A stretch of DNA of 64,000 bases from Anaerococcus rubeinfantis (GCF_001487145.1 NZ_LN913016.1:806001-870000); one strand, 5' to 3'; positions 27,111 through 39,131 are shown, counted from the stretch's first letter. The notes: generated from the letters alone by a model not told the origin. Program-made: numbers and translations.

Positions 27111-28493
27111 ATGATTGAGTTATTAAAAAGTTTTGAAAATTTATTGTGGGGCTTTCCTTTAATAATTGGAATAGCTGGCACTGGAATATACATAAGTATT
27201 AAAACAAAGGCTATACAATTTAGAAAGTTACCCTATGCACTTAAAAATACACTTGGAAAAATTTTTGAAAAACCAAATGAAGATCATAAAGGCGACATAA
27301 GTCCTTTTGGGGCCTTGGCAACTGCCCTTGCAGCTACTGTTGGAACTGGAAATATTGTAGGAGTTTCACTTGCTATAATTTTAGGTGGACCTGGTGCCAT
27401 TTTTTGGATGTGGCTTGCAGCTTTATTGGGAATGGCTACAAAATTTTCTGAAGTCACCTTGGCTCTTGCCTATAGAGAAAAGAGAAATGGTCAATATATT
27501 GGCGGACCCATGTATTATATAGAAAAAGGATTAAATAACAAAAAACTAGCAAAAACTTTTGCAATTTTTGCTGGAATTGCCGTATTTGGTATTGGAGATT
27601 CTACTCAAGCAAATGCAATTTCAGGAGTCTTACACGATTCTTTTGGTATAAATACAGTAATTACTGGTCTTGTTTTATGTATTTTGGCTGGAATTGTGAT
27701 AGTTGGTGGAATTAATTCCATAAGCAAAGTTACCGAAAAATTAGTTCCATTTATGTCATTTTTATACATAATGGGTTGTTTGTGGATTTTATTTTTAAAT
27801 AAGGCAAATATTATACCAGCATTTAAGTCTATTTTTGTTGGAGCTTTTAATCCAAAAAGTCTTGGAGGATCTTTTGCAGGCCTTTCTGTAAAAGCAGTTG
27901 TTTCTGCAGGAGTTGCAAGAGGAGTTTTTACAAATGAAGCAGGCCTTGGTTCATCTCCAATGGCTCACGCTTGTGCATCAACTGATCATCCAGTTCGTCA
28001 GGGTCTTTGGGGCATTAGTGAAGTTTTCGTTGATACAATTATAATTTGTACAATGACAGCTCTCGTAATTCTTTCTACAAATGTTGATATTACTGATACA
28101 AAAAATGCAGCAAGTCTTGTTGCAAGAGCTTTTGCCACAGGATCTAGCTTTGGAAATTTAATTGTAAGCATAGGATTAAGCCTATTTGCTTTTTCAACAA
28201 TTTTAGGCTGGGCTTATTATGGAGAAACTGCTCTTAGATATTTATTTGGAGATAAAATTATTATTCCTTATAGGATTATTTATGTTATTTTTGTTTTTCT
28301 AGGTGCGAATATGGATCTTGGTTTAGTTTGGATTATTGCAAATATATTAAATGGTTTTATGGCACTTCCTAACCTATTTGCCCTAATAAATCTTGCTCCA
28401 ATTGTTGTAAAATTAAGTGAAGACTTCTTCAAAGATCCTGAAAAAATACGAAAAAGTCCAGAGGAATATAAATTTTTACTTAAAAATTATTAA
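27111..28493 (+). CDS. Sodium:alanine symporter, AGCS family
   Basis: A 460-residue membrane transporter with about ten hydrophobic helices. AGCS signatures are clear: 'LAATVGTGNIVGVSLAI', 'GGPMYYIEKGL', 'GDSTQANAISG' and 'FTNEAGLGSSPMAHA'. It imports alanine or glycine with sodium. GGAG and six A lead to the ATG at 27111; the in-frame TTG overlaps that site. It is a lone plus-strand gene among minus-strand operons, closed by a large terminator. Confidence 0.94.
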   Translation: MIELLKSFENLLWGFPLIIGIAGTGIYISIKTKAIQFRKLPYALKNTLGKIFEKPNEDHKGDISPFGALATALAATVGTGNIVGVSLAIILGGPGAIFWMWLAALLGMATKFSEVTLALAYREKRNGQYIGGPMYYIEKGLNNKKLAKTFAIFAGIAVFGIGDSTQANAISGVLHDSFGINTVITGLVLCILAGIVIVGGINSISKVTEKLVPFMSFLYIMGCLWILFLNKANIIPAFKSIFVGAFNPKSLGGSFAGLSVKAVVSAGVARGVFTNEAGLGSSPMAHACASTDHPVRQGLWGISEVFVDTIIICTMTALVILSTNVDITDTKNAASLVARAFATGSSFGNLIVSIGLSLFAFSTILGWAYYGETALRYLFGDKIIIPYRIIYVIFVFLGANMDLGLVWIIANILNGFMALPNLFALINLAPIVVKLSEDFFKDPEKIRKSPEEYKFLLKNY

Positions 28494-28500
28494 AAAAATA

Positions 28501-28540
28501 AAGCTTTTCTAGACTGTTTTTAAACAATCTAGAAAAGCTT
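28501..28540. terminator. Bidirectional terminator between the alanine symporter and yajC
   Basis: A 19-bp stem with a single mismatch (arms start AAGCTTTTCTAGA and end TCTAGAAAAGCTT) and a 2-base loop separates convergent genes. T-rich tails flank it on both strands, and it begins immediately after the yajC stop. Confidence 0.92.
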
Positions 28541-30955
<2,415 letters not shown>

Positions 30956-30956
30956 C

Positions 30957-31964
30957 TTAATCCTCAAATTTCAATCCATAATGTTCATAAGCTTTTTTTG
31001 TAAGAATTCTACCCCTTGGAGTTCTTGTTAAAAATCCAATTTGTAATAAATATGGCTCATAAACATCTTCTATAGTAACATTTTCTATTCCAGTTGACGC
31101 AGCAATTGTATCAATTCCAACTGGACCTCCATCAAAATTTTCATACATAGTAAGGACTATTTTTTTATCCATACTATCAAGGCCCATGTGGTCTACTTCA
31201 AGAAGTTCAAGACCTTCGCAAGAAGTTTCATAATCAATAACTTCATCCTTTTTAACAATTGCATAGTCCCTTACTCTTTTTAAAAGTCTATTTGCAATTC
31301 TTGGAGTTCCTCTACTTCTTCTTGCAATTTCAAAGGCTCCCTTATCTTCTATTGGAATATTTAAAATATCTGCTGATCTTTTTACAATTTTTGTCAAATC
31401 TTTTGTATCATATAAGTTTAAAGATAACAAAACTCCAAACCTATCTCTCAAAGGAGCTGAAAGCATACCGGCCCTGGTTGTAGCTCCAACTAAAGTAAAT
31501 TTTTCCAAATCAATCCTAATTGATTGTGCATTTGGTCCTTTTCCTACAATAATATCAAGGGCAAAATCTTCCATAGCAGGATATAAAATTTCTTCAACCG
31601 ACCTATTTATTCTGTGAATTTCATCAATAAATAACACATCTCCCTTATCAAGATTTGTAAGAATACTTGCAAGGTCTGATGGTCTTTCTATAGCAGGTCC
31701 ACTTGTAATTCTAATATTTACTCCCAATTCATTGGCAATAATATTAGAAAGAGTTGTTTTACCAAGTCCTGGAGGACCTTGTAATAAAACATGATCAAGG
31801 GGTTCTTGTCTTTTTTTTGAAGATTCTATAAAAATTTTCAATTTTTCCTTAGCCTTGTCTTGACCTATATAATCTTTTAACCACTTAGGTCTTATGGTTA
31901 TTTCCTTGTATTTATCATTTATTTGCTCATTAGAGCCAACTATTCTCTCATTTTGATCGTACAT
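30957..31964 (-). CDS. ruvB: Holliday junction helicase motor RuvB
   Basis: A 335-residue AAA+ motor. Walker A is '[16 protein letters not shown]', Walker B '[11 protein letters not shown]', sensor 1 '[20 protein letters not shown]'. A C-terminal winged helix ends '[19 protein letters not shown]'. It drives branch migration with RuvA. AGGA lies before the ATG. Confidence 0.98.
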   Translation of the reverse strand: MYDQNERIVGSNEQINDKYKEITIRPKWLKDYIGQDKAKEKLKIFIESSKKRQEPLDHVLLQGPPGLGKTTLSNIIANELGVNIRITSGPAIERPSDLASILTNLDKGDVLFIDEIHRINRSVEEILYPAMEDFALDIIVGKGPNAQSIRIDLEKFTLVGATTRAGMLSAPLRDRFGVLLSLNLYDTKDLTKIVKRSADILNIPIEDKGAFEIARRSRGTPRIANRLLKRVRDYAIVKKDEVIDYETSCEGLELLEVDHMGLDSMDKKIVLTMYENFDGGPVGIDTIAASTGIENVTIEDVYEPYLLQIGFLTRTPRGRILTKKAYEHYGLKFED

Positions 31965-31973
31965 AAGCTCATC

Positions 31974-32567
31974 CTAAATCATTCGCTTTAAAGCTTCTTT
32001 TATTATCTCTTCAAGGCTTAGGTCAGAATCTTTAAGTGAAGATAAAACTTTATCAATACTATTTCTTTGATATCCAAGATTTACTAAAGCTTCTCTTGCT
32101 ACTTCTATTTCATTATTAGATCCTGTAATCTTTGTATCTGAAATTGTTAAATCTTCGTTTATCGCCATTTTCTTAACCTTATCAACAAGCTCAAGAATAA
32201 TTCTTGATGCAGTTTTTTTGCCAATTCCCTTTGCCTTGGTCAAGGTATCAATATCATTATTTACTATAGCAAGTTTGATCTTATCTACATTTAAAGTTGA
32301 TAAAACTGCAATGGCATTTTTGGGACCTATGGTTGATACACTTGTCAATAGTTCAAAAACTTCAAGTTCATCTTTTGATGAAAAACCAAAAAGAGAAATG
32401 TCATCTTCCCTTACATTCATCTTGGTAAAAATTTTAAACTCATTATTTATTTCCAAAGTTTTTATAGTATTAAATGAAGAATTAATCAAATAACCAATAT
32501 TATTATTTTCAATAACAAAACTATCTTCACCGATATATTTAATTTCACCTATTATATAACTAATCAT
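31974..32567 (-). CDS. ruvA: Holliday junction DNA-binding protein RuvA
   Basis: A 197-residue RuvA of normal length. It has an N-terminal OB fold ('MNVREDDISLFGF'), tandem helix-hairpin-helix motifs ('STIGPKNAIAVLS', 'KAKGIGKKTASRIILEL') and a C-terminal UBA-like domain ('EAREALVNLGYQ'-like). The start overlaps the ruvC stop as TAATG. Confidence 0.97.
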   Translation of the reverse strand: MISYIIGEIKYIGEDSFVIENNNIGYLINSSFNTIKTLEINNEFKIFTKMNVREDDISLFGFSSKDELEVFELLTSVSTIGPKNAIAVLSTLNVDKIKLAIVNNDIDTLTKAKGIGKKTASRIILELVDKVKKMAINEDLTISDTKITGSNNEIEVAREALVNLGYQRNSIDKVLSSLKDSDLSLEEIIKEALKRMI

Positions 32568-33061
32568 TAATTCATCCTAAATTGTTCTTTAAATCTTTGA
32601 CTAAAGGCGTGAGTAAGAGAAACTGCCAAGGCATCAGCAGCATCATCTGGTTTTGGAATCTCACTTAAATTTAGTAAAGTTGTAACTGTTTCTTGCATTT
32701 GTCTTTTATTTGCCCTACCAAATCCTGTTATGGCTTGCTTTATTTGAAGAGGAGTGTATTCGTAAATTGGTAAATCATTTACTTGGGCACACAAAACTTG
32801 AATTCCTCTAGCATGACCTACAGTAATTGCAGTTTTTACGTTTTGATTAAAAAATAATTCCTCAATAGCAAATTCATCTGGCTTAAATTCTTTTATTATA
32901 TCATTTAAATTATTATATAAAATTTCAAGCCTTTTTGGTGTTTTTGTTTTAGCAGAAGTAGTAATTACACCATTTTCTAAAACTTTATACCTATTTCCAT
33001 TTACTTCTAAAACTCCGTAGCCCATAATAGCAATACCAGGATCAATTCCTAAAATAATCAT
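32567..33061 (-). CDS. ruvC: Holliday junction resolvase RuvC
   Basis: A 164-residue RNase H-fold endonuclease. The acidic active site is seen in 'ILGIDPGIAIMGYGVLE' (first Asp), 'FAIEELFFNQNVKTA' (Glu) and 'KPDDAADALAVSLTHA' (two Asp). It is first in the ruvCAB-queA-tgt-yajC operon. GAAAGG precedes the ATG. A terminator separates it from the unknown gene upstream, so its promoter should lie in the short gap at 33062-33088 or read-through is needed. Confidence 0.98.
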   Translation of the reverse strand: MIILGIDPGIAIMGYGVLEVNGNRYKVLENGVITTSAKTKTPKRLEILYNNLNDIIKEFKPDEFAIEELFFNQNVKTAITVGHARGIQVLCAQVNDLPIYEYTPLQIKQAITGFGRANKRQMQETVTTLLNLSEIPKPDDAADALAVSLTHAFSQRFKEQFRMN

Positions 33062-33088
33062 ACTAACCTTTCTTAAACTTACAATTAA

Positions 33089-33109
33089 AAAAGGGCTAGT
33101 CGCCCTTTT
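33089..33109 (-). terminator. Intrinsic terminator upstream of ruvC
   Basis: An 8-bp stem (AAAAGGGC / GCCCTTTT) and a 5-base loop, followed by six T on the minus strand, starts three bases after the stop of the unknown gene. Confidence 0.88.
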
Positions 33110-33112
33110 ATT

Positions 33113-33820
33113 TTAATGATACCTATTTACAACTTCTATACAAAGTCCCTTCCAATAATAATCAGCATACACATCAATAGCTATGTTATAAAGAAGACTT
33201 ACTAGTTTGTCGTTTATTTCTAAAGCCTGCTTTAATGTTATATCCTCAGTGTAAATCATATCAATATCAAAAGCTAATTGTTTATTGGTATTTACATCAA
33301 GATTTAAAACTTTTAACTTTAAATATGTATCAGAATAATTTTTAACACTTTTTCTAATTTTTGAAATCAATTCTTTGTTATTGTATATTTTTTTAAGATA
33401 GTTTTCTTTTGCATTTCTTACATAAGAATTATCTTCAGTAAAAATTTGATTTTCCTCAAATAAAAAAGACACCCCATAATAATTAATAGCGAGGTACTCT
33501 AAGTCATCAATTAATTCTTTATCCTTGAATGCCTTATACTCACTTTTTAAAGTTAATAGAAATTCAAACCTATCTAAATCTTTACCAATTGATTTATCTA
33601 AGCTTATTATTATTTGATCTATATCAGATAAATACCAAAAATTCTTTTTCAAATTTTTTAATATATAAGGTTTTATAAAAAATTTATTTTTCTTATAATT
33701 ACTAAAATTTTTATTATCATAAAGTGACATCAATGTATTAAGTGAGGATATATCCTCATTAATTAAATAATCATATTCAAGTTTTTCAATTATTGGTTTT
33801 TTTTCCGCACTTGATGTCAT
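33113..33820 (-). CDS. Hypothetical protein, unrecognised family
   Basis: A 235-residue protein with no family I can name. It is Lys/Asp/Tyr-rich and mainly helical in appearance, with no signal peptide, membrane segment or cysteine motif. The only Cys-containing part is near the C-terminus ('YYWKGLCIEVV'). GAGGG lies nine bases before the ATG. It is a single-gene unit: a terminator follows it and an unusual AT-rich inverted-repeat region precedes it. Codon use resembles its neighbours. Confidence 0.7.
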   Translation of the reverse strand: MTSSAEKKPIIEKLEYDYLINEDISSLNTLMSLYDNKNFSNYKKNKFFIKPYILKNLKKNFWYLSDIDQIIISLDKSIGKDLDRFEFLLTLKSEYKAFKDKELIDDLEYLAINYYGVSFLFEENQIFTEDNSYVRNAKENYLKKIYNNKELISKIRKSVKNYSDTYLKLKVLNLDVNTNKQLAFDIDMIYTEDITLKQALEINDKLVSLLYNIAIDVYADYYWKGLCIEVVNRYH

Positions 33821-33863
33821 ATTTCTTATCCCTCTTTATAGTCTGTAAATAAATTTTAACATA

Positions 33864-33994
33864 AAATCGAATAAATTTATTTATATTTATTTATAGAAAA
33901 ATAAAAATAGCTAAAACAAATGTATAATTTATACAATATTTACCAAATTTTGTATAAATTAATTACAATCTAGCTATTTAAAATAATTCGATTT
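33864..33994. repeat. Nested inverted repeats and palindromes in a 197-bp intergenic region
   Basis: The outer arms are AAATCGAAT (33864) and ATTCGATTT (33986). The inner arms are AAATAGCTA (33905) and TAGCTATTT (33971). Between them are TGTATAA-T-TTATACA (33921-33935) and TTGTA-N9-TACAA (33950-33968). The two central palindromes look like operator sites; the whole could also be a structured RNA or a terminator region for upstream transcripts. Function is unknown. Confidence 0.55.
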
Positions 33995-34017
33995 AATTTT
34001 ATTCATCAAAAAAAAAT

Positions 34018-34761
34018 TTAAAATTGATGAAAATTCACTTTCAAATCTCTTAACAAAAAATTATAATTTACATCTTTTCTTTCTACGTGAATTTTTGTTT
34101 TTTCTCTTAAATTTTTATCACCAAAAAGTCTGTTTATTAGCTCAAAACTTGGATTTATAGCATGAGCAGTTCCTACTTTTTCAAACATAGAAAAATCACC
34201 ATTTGTATCTCCATAAGCATGGGATTTATCTAAGTCTATATTATATTTTTTTGTTAAAAAATTAATAGATTTTTTCTTATTTTTGCTATCCCACATTGGT
34301 AGGATTCTTCCTGTAAATTTGTTCGTATCATCAAAAATATATTTTGTTGCTATTGTATCATCCGCCCCATAAATTTTAGCAAAGTCTCTTACCAAAAAAT
34401 CTGGAGATCCAGAAATAACAAATATTTTATATCCTTCATTTTTATGAAATTCCAAAGCATTTTTTGTTACCCTATAAATTTTACTTTTATTAATTTCAAT
34501 TACTTTTTTTGCATATAAGTTTATAGTATCTTTGTCAATTCCTACAAGATTTTTTTGATAAAGTAATGAAGCCTTATCTAAATAATCCTCATATGGACCC
34601 TTCCTATCTTGGTATTTTTGGTATAGGGGCTTTACATTTTTAATCCAATTTTCCTTATCGAGAATTCCATCTTCTGTCATAAGAAAATAATGCTCTATTA
34701 ATAGTGAGTTTCTAAATAAGGTTCCATCAATATCAAAAAATGCAGCCTTATTTTTTCCCAT
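34018..34761 (-). CDS. HAD-IB family phosphatase (SerB-like)
   Basis: A 247-residue HAD hydrolase. Motif I is 'AFFDIDGTLFRNS', motif II 'IFVISGSPDFLV', motif III lysine around 'DSKNKKKSINFL', motif IV 'HAYGDTNGDFSMFE'. The helical cap between I and II fits subclass IB (phosphoserine phosphatase-like). The substrate is not evident. The start overlaps the small membrane protein gene by 14 bases. Confidence 0.9.
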   Translation of the reverse strand: MGKNKAAFFDIDGTLFRNSLLIEHYFLMTEDGILDKENWIKNVKPLYQKYQDRKGPYEDYLDKASLLYQKNLVGIDKDTINLYAKKVIEINKSKIYRVTKNALEFHKNEGYKIFVISGSPDFLVRDFAKIYGADDTIATKYIFDDTNKFTGRILPMWDSKNKKKSINFLTKKYNIDLDKSHAYGDTNGDFSMFEKVGTAHAINPSFELINRLFGDKNLREKTKIHVERKDVNYNFLLRDLKVNFHQF

Positions 34762-35095
34762 TTCTTTTCACCTTTTCACTTTCTTTGTAATAATCTTTTA
34801 CATCATCAAAAAGACCAATAATTCCTGCAAAAAGTATTCCTATTAATGCATTGGAAAGTAAAATTACACTAATCCAAGCCAAGTTAAGTCCAATTGCACT
34901 TGTCAAACTAAAAAATGCAACTATTCCTATAGCTAGACCTACAATTCCAACTATAAATGATGGATAAAATTTCACAATTTTTTCATCATTATGTCTACTT
35001 ACAAAGTAAGTCAATCCTATTATAATTATAGATAAAATCGGTAAAACTATAAGTTTTGAAATATTATCTGCTACTAAGCTTATTAAACCTGCCAT
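34748..35095 (-). CDS. Small membrane protein of unknown function
   Basis: A 115-residue protein with three or four hydrophobic segments ('LIVLPILSIIIIGLTYFV', 'FIVGIVGLAIGIVAFFSL', 'WISVILLSNALIGILFAGIIG') and a charged C-terminal tail. I do not recognise the family. AAAGGA precedes the ATG. It sits between the phosphodiesterase and the HAD phosphatase and overlaps the latter, so it is probably cotranscribed. Confidence 0.75.
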   Translation of the reverse strand: MAGLISLVADNISKLIVLPILSIIIIGLTYFVSRHNDEKIVKFYPSFIVGIVGLAIGIVAFFSLTSAIGLNLAWISVILLSNALIGILFAGIIGLFDDVKDYYKESEKVKRNGKK

Positions 35096-35097
35096 AT

Positions 35098-35580
35098 TTA
35101 TTCCTTTGTTAAATCTACTTTTTTTACTTTGATTTTTTCATCAATTTCTAAAATTACAAAACCTGCTTTATTATCTCTAGGAAGAGATGGAGATCCAGGA
35201 TTAAGCAAATATATATCAAAATCCTCAAGATATTCAAAATAATACATATGAGTATGACCAAATATTACAAGGTTACAGTCATAGTCCATAGCCTTTTGAA
35301 TAAGTTGATTTTTTGAAAAATATACTCCTTCTTTGTGACCATGAACTAATAAAATATTTATTTCACCTAAGGGGATTATTTGTTCGAAAGAATTTTTATA
35401 ATCCCCATAATCATTATTTCCTTTGACTGTAAAATAATTTATGCCTGTGTATCTTGAAATACTTTCAGCATCTTCTGTATAGTCTCCAGCATGAATCATG
35501 AAATCTATAGAATTTTCTTCTATATAGTCTAAAACTGAATAAAAATCTCCGTGAGTATCACTTGTTACCAATATCCTCAT
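35098..35580 (-). CDS. YfcE/MJ0936-type metallophosphodiesterase
   Basis: A 160-residue calcineurin-like phosphoesterase with all metal motifs: 'VTSDTHGD', 'MIHAGDYTED', 'VKGNNDYGD', 'LLVHGHKEG', 'IFGHTHMYYFE'. Family members hydrolyse model phosphodiesters in vitro; the physiological substrate is unknown. The ATG immediately follows the rdgB stop, as in the common rdgB-yfcE pairing of Firmicutes. Confidence 0.93.
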   Translation of the reverse strand: MRILVTSDTHGDFYSVLDYIEENSIDFMIHAGDYTEDAESISRYTGINYFTVKGNNDYGDYKNSFEQIIPLGEINILLVHGHKEGVYFSKNQLIQKAMDYDCNLVIFGHTHMYYFEYLEDFDIYLLNPGSPSLPRDNKAGFVILEIDEKIKVKKVDLTKE

Positions 35581-36165
35581 TTAATCTTCTTTCAACAAAA
35601 AATTTTTAAACTTTTCTAAAGCCAAATATCTGTGACTGTATAAATTTTTTTCTTCATAAGTCATTTGACCAAATGTTTTTCCAATTTCTTTGACTCTAAA
35701 AATTTGATCATAGCCAAAATCTTTATCTCCATATTCTTTTTCGCAAATTTGTCCATCAATTTTGCCATCAAAATAATAATCTTTTCCATCTTTATCAATA
35801 AAGCAAACACTTGTTTTAAAATAAGCATCTCTATTATCAAATTCTTTCAATTCATTTAATAATTTATTTCTATTGTCCTTGTAAGTTGGATTTTCTCCAG
35901 CATATCTATGAGAATAAACGCCAGGCCTTAAATTTAATGATTTTACAAATAAACCTGTATCATCAGCTAAAGTTGGCATTTTTAAAATATTATACAAATA
36001 TTTTGCTTTTTTATAGGCATTCTCTTTTAAAGTATCTCCGTCTTCCTCAACTTCAAATTTCCCCAAATCAAAATCATCTGTAGTATAAATATCTATACTT
36101 TCTCCTAAAATTTCTTTAATTTCTCTAACCTTATCCTTGTTGGATGTTGCAAGCACTATTTTCAT
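35581..36165 (-). CDS. rdgB: XTP/dITP pyrophosphatase (RdgB/HAM1)
   Basis: A 194-residue house-cleaning nucleotidase that removes deaminated purine triphosphates. It has the N-terminal 'VLATSNKDKVREI', 'TLADDTGLFVKSL' and 'GYDQIFR' motifs, with 'SHRYLALEKF' near the end. GAGG five bases before the ATG at 36165 fixes the start; a GTG two codons upstream lies in that site. Confidence 0.96.
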   Translation of the reverse strand: MKIVLATSNKDKVREIKEILGESIDIYTTDDFDLGKFEVEEDGDTLKENAYKKAKYLYNILKMPTLADDTGLFVKSLNLRPGVYSHRYAGENPTYKDNRNKLLNELKEFDNRDAYFKTSVCFIDKDGKDYYFDGKIDGQICEKEYGDKDFGYDQIFRVKEIGKTFGQMTYEEKNLYSHRYLALEKFKNFLLKED

Positions 36166-36219
36166 TTTCACCTCTTAAATAATCTTATCAAAAATTTTAA
36201 ATCCTAGTCAATTTTTATT

Positions 36220-37695
36220 TTAGTGAATAATTATATTGTTATCATTAAAAGATTTTTCCCATTTTTCTGCGTAAGAACCTAGGCCTTGTTCAAACATAAC
36301 TATATCAGTTGAATTTGACAATTGGATAGAAAATTTTGGATTTGGATCAATTAGTCCGTTTTTTATTGAATAAAATAAAATTTCATCAGGACTTTGAATA
36401 GCAACATATTGTCCGTTTGCAAGTTCAAAATAATCTTTTGCTTGATTATTTATATTTTTCACCTTATCGATTGTAAGGTCTTTGTTATCTTGATTTATAA
36501 AATCATCTTTCAAAGCCATGTCTATTGGAAAAGATTTTTGTTCCAAATTGTCATCTTTTTCCATTTGATAAGATGATTGTAATTGCCATAGACCTAAATT
36601 TCTTATAAAACCAAAATTTGTAAAATCGTAAGAAATTTTGTTTTCATCTACAGAGCCTATATTTTTACTAATTTGATCATAAATGATATTTTTAAATGTT
36701 TGTTTACTTGTACTATCTCCTGTAAATTCATTAATAGTTAAAAAAGAATCTTTAGCAATTTCATCAGTTTTTAAGACAGCGTACTTATTTATAGGAAGTT
36801 TATCGCTAACTAGTGTGTAATCAAAGGAAACATAATCCTCATCAACATAATTAATTTTTAAATCAATTTCATCATTTAAAAATTTATACTTTCCTTTGTG
36901 TTTACTATCGTTAATTTGATTTTCAATTTTTACCGGATATGCCATTATAGTATTGTAATTTTTACTTTTGTTATTAGTCTCACACTTAAGTCTCCAAAAC
37001 TCCTCTTTTAAGGGGAAGAATATATGTTCAGCTTTTTCAATCCTTGCCATTTTATTTGGTTCAATTCTAATACAATATGTGTAGTAATAATAATTTGGAT
37101 GAGAATTATTAGTGTCAATCCTTTCCCTTACACCAATTAATACACTTATATCTTCTTCAATTTTTTCTCCAGTTTTTGAAGTAGTCCTTTCTTTTGAAGC
37201 TTTTTTTGCATACTTTTTTATTACACTTCTTTTTACAGACTTATCTATCTTTTTCAAAATTACTGCACAATCATTTTGAAGGTAGGCTATTTTATTCTTT
37301 TCTAAAATAATAAAATCTCTTGAATACAATTGCCCTTGACTTGCAGATAAAATTTTTACATAGGAATTTTTCGAAAAATCAAAATCAACTGACCTACTTT
37401 CTAGATATGATTTTAAATTTACAAATTTTGATGAAAATTTTGGAGGATATGCATAATCATCATTCAAAGCTACCAAATTTTTGTCAATATATAATTCATC
37501 TCCAACTGATACGCTAATAGAATTATCATTTTCTGTTGATTCTTTTATTTCACTAACCTTCCAAGTTCCTTTTAAAATTGGATCTTCAACTATAGGTGGC
37601 TCAATCAATTCTGTAACATCTTCAGGTCTGCCAAAACTACAAGATGTCAAGATAAAAATAAATAGAAGTAAAATTATTTTTTTAAATTTTTTCAT
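36220..37695 (-). CDS. Putative lipoprotein cotranscribed with the two-component system
   Basis: A 491-residue protein of unknown family. The N-terminus is a lipoprotein signal: 'MKKFKKIILLLFIFILTSC' with the lipidated Cys at 19. The mature part is beta-rich and polar, starting with an acidic Pro-rich linker and a 'LKGTWKVSEI' segment. Its start overlaps the kinase stop (ATGA), so it is translated with the kinase. That position suggests an extracytoplasmic input or output partner, as WalH/WalI are for WalK, but there is no sequence likeness to those. Confidence 0.8.
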   Translation of the reverse strand: MKKFKKIILLLFIFILTSCSFGRPEDVTELIEPPIVEDPILKGTWKVSEIKESTENDNSISVSVGDELYIDKNLVALNDDYAYPPKFSSKFVNLKSYLESRSVDFDFSKNSYVKILSASQGQLYSRDFIILEKNKIAYLQNDCAVILKKIDKSVKRSVIKKYAKKASKERTTSKTGEKIEEDISVLIGVRERIDTNNSHPNYYYYTYCIRIEPNKMARIEKAEHIFFPLKEEFWRLKCETNNKSKNYNTIMAYPVKIENQINDSKHKGKYKFLNDEIDLKINYVDEDYVSFDYTLVSDKLPINKYAVLKTDEIAKDSFLTINEFTGDSTSKQTFKNIIYDQISKNIGSVDENKISYDFTNFGFIRNLGLWQLQSSYQMEKDDNLEQKSFPIDMALKDDFINQDNKDLTIDKVKNINNQAKDYFELANGQYVAIQSPDEILFYSIKNGLIDPNPKFSIQLSNSTDIVMFEQGLGSYAEKWEKSFNDNNIIIH

Positions 37696-39131
37696 ATCTT
37701 AACCCTCGGCAAAACTACAGAAACAGATGTCCCAACAGTATATTTACTCTTAATAATCAATTTACCATCATGAGCCTTTACTATTTCTTCACAAATTGAA
37801 AGGCCTAAGCCTGTTTGACTTTTTGAAGAAGAACCTTTAAAAAACTTACTTGATACAAAAGAAATTTCATCTTCTTTTATTCCTTCTCCATCATCTTTTA
37901 CTTCAATATTTACAAAATCTTCGTCCCTGCTTATTATAACATCAATATTTCCTTCTTTTGATGTAAATTTCATAGCATTATCTATAATGTTTATAAAAAC
38001 TTCTTTCATTTTGTTTTTATCGCAACGAACTAAAATTTCTTCATAGGCTGTTTTAAACTCAAAATTTATTTTTTCATTTAAGCTTCTTGGATAAAGTTGG
38101 TGATAAACTTCTTTTACTATCTCAACAATATTCAAATCTTCTTTTTCATATTTGAAAGATGAAGAGGATAATCTTGAAAAATTTAATAAATCTTCTACCA
38201 TCAAGGATAATCTTTCACCTTCATTTTCAATTATAGTTAAACCTTGATTTAGCATATCTTCATTTTTTTGAATGTCTTTTGATTGTAAAGTTATTGCCCA
38301 TCCCTTTATAGATGTAAGCGGTGTTCTTAATTCATGTGAAACTGAAGAAATAAATTCATTTTTCATATCCTCTCTTTTTACAATACTCTCACTCATGTAA
38401 TTGAGAGTTTGTCCAAGTTCAGAAATTTCATTTTTACCGTTTTCATTAGCTTTAGCCTTAAAATCTCCTTGAGCTAGTTTCTCACCAACCTTAGTTAAAT
38501 TTTTAATAGGAACAATCCATCTTTTGGACGCATAATAGGAAACTATTAAAGTTATAATAAAAATTACTAATCCAAAAAACAAAAATATAAGCATTTGATT
38601 ATTTACATTTTCTTTCACCTTTTTTGTCGAGGATATTAACCTAATAGTTCCTATTTGTTTTTGATTATCACTTAAGGGATATGACAAGGCTATTACTTCT
38701 TCTCCAGTTTTATCATTAAAAAGTTTTTGATAGGAATACTCTCCTTTGTTTGCATTTGAAACATCGGATGTTTTAATCTTACTACCTATTTTTGTAGAAC
38801 CAAGTGAATCAAATAAAACATTAGACGAATTATCTAAAATTTGAACTTGGCTAACATTGTTTCTATAAAAAGAATTTTTATCACCAATCACAATTTCTGA
38901 TAAGTCATACCTTGACAAATAATTTGAGTATAAAACTTGGTTATATTTAGCTTGATTTAGCATAGCTCCTACTAGAGCAGATTCATAATAATTTGTAATT
39001 GACCTATATGAAAAAAATTCAAATCCTATAATCACCACTGTTACAAAAATCATTATTATCTTCATAATACTAAAGGTTATACTATTAAAATTAATTTTAA
39101 ATAATGATTTTTTTTTCTTTTTTATCTCCAT
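37692..39131 (-). CDS. Membrane sensor histidine kinase (WalK/PhoR class)
   Basis: A 479-residue kinase with two membrane helices (about 17-37 and 175-197) enclosing a sensor domain of about 140 residues. A HAMP linker follows, then the H-box 'SSVSHELRTPLTSIKG' (His near 264), N-box 'EVFINIIDNAMKF', 'VKDDGEGI' and 'TGLGLSICEEIVKAHDG'. It lacks the cytosolic PAS of WalK. The ATG at 39131 lies within the response regulator's last codons, with AGG six bases upstream. The signal is unknown. Confidence 0.95.
   Translation of the reverse strand: MEIKKKKKSLFKINFNSITFSIMKIIMIFVTVVIIGFEFFSYRSITNYYESALVGAMLNQAKYNQVLYSNYLSRYDLSEIVIGDKNSFYRNNVSQVQILDNSSNVLFDSLGSTKIGSKIKTSDVSNANKGEYSYQKLFNDKTGEEVIALSYPLSDNQKQIGTIRLISSTKKVKENVNNQMLIFLFFGLVIFIITLIVSYYASKRWIVPIKNLTKVGEKLAQGDFKAKANENGKNEISELGQTLNYMSESIVKREDMKNEFISSVSHELRTPLTSIKGWAITLQSKDIQKNEDMLNQGLTIIENEGERLSLMVEDLLNFSRLSSSSFKYEKEDLNIVEIVKEVYHQLYPRSLNEKINFEFKTAYEEILVRCDKNKMKEVFINIIDNAMKFTSKEGNIDVIISRDEDFVNIEVKDDGEGIKEDEISFVSSKFFKGSSSKSQTGLGLSICEEIVKAHDGKLIIKSKYTVGTSVSVVLPRVKI

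Noticed and set aside
34748-35095. Naming the small membrane protein as a transporter subunit or phosphatase partner
   Set aside because: Only hydrophobic segments are visible; no family motif supports a function.
36220-37695. Assigning the lipoprotein as WalH/YycH or WalI/YycI
   Set aside because: The operon position is similar, but it has a lipobox rather than a membrane anchor and I see no shared motifs.
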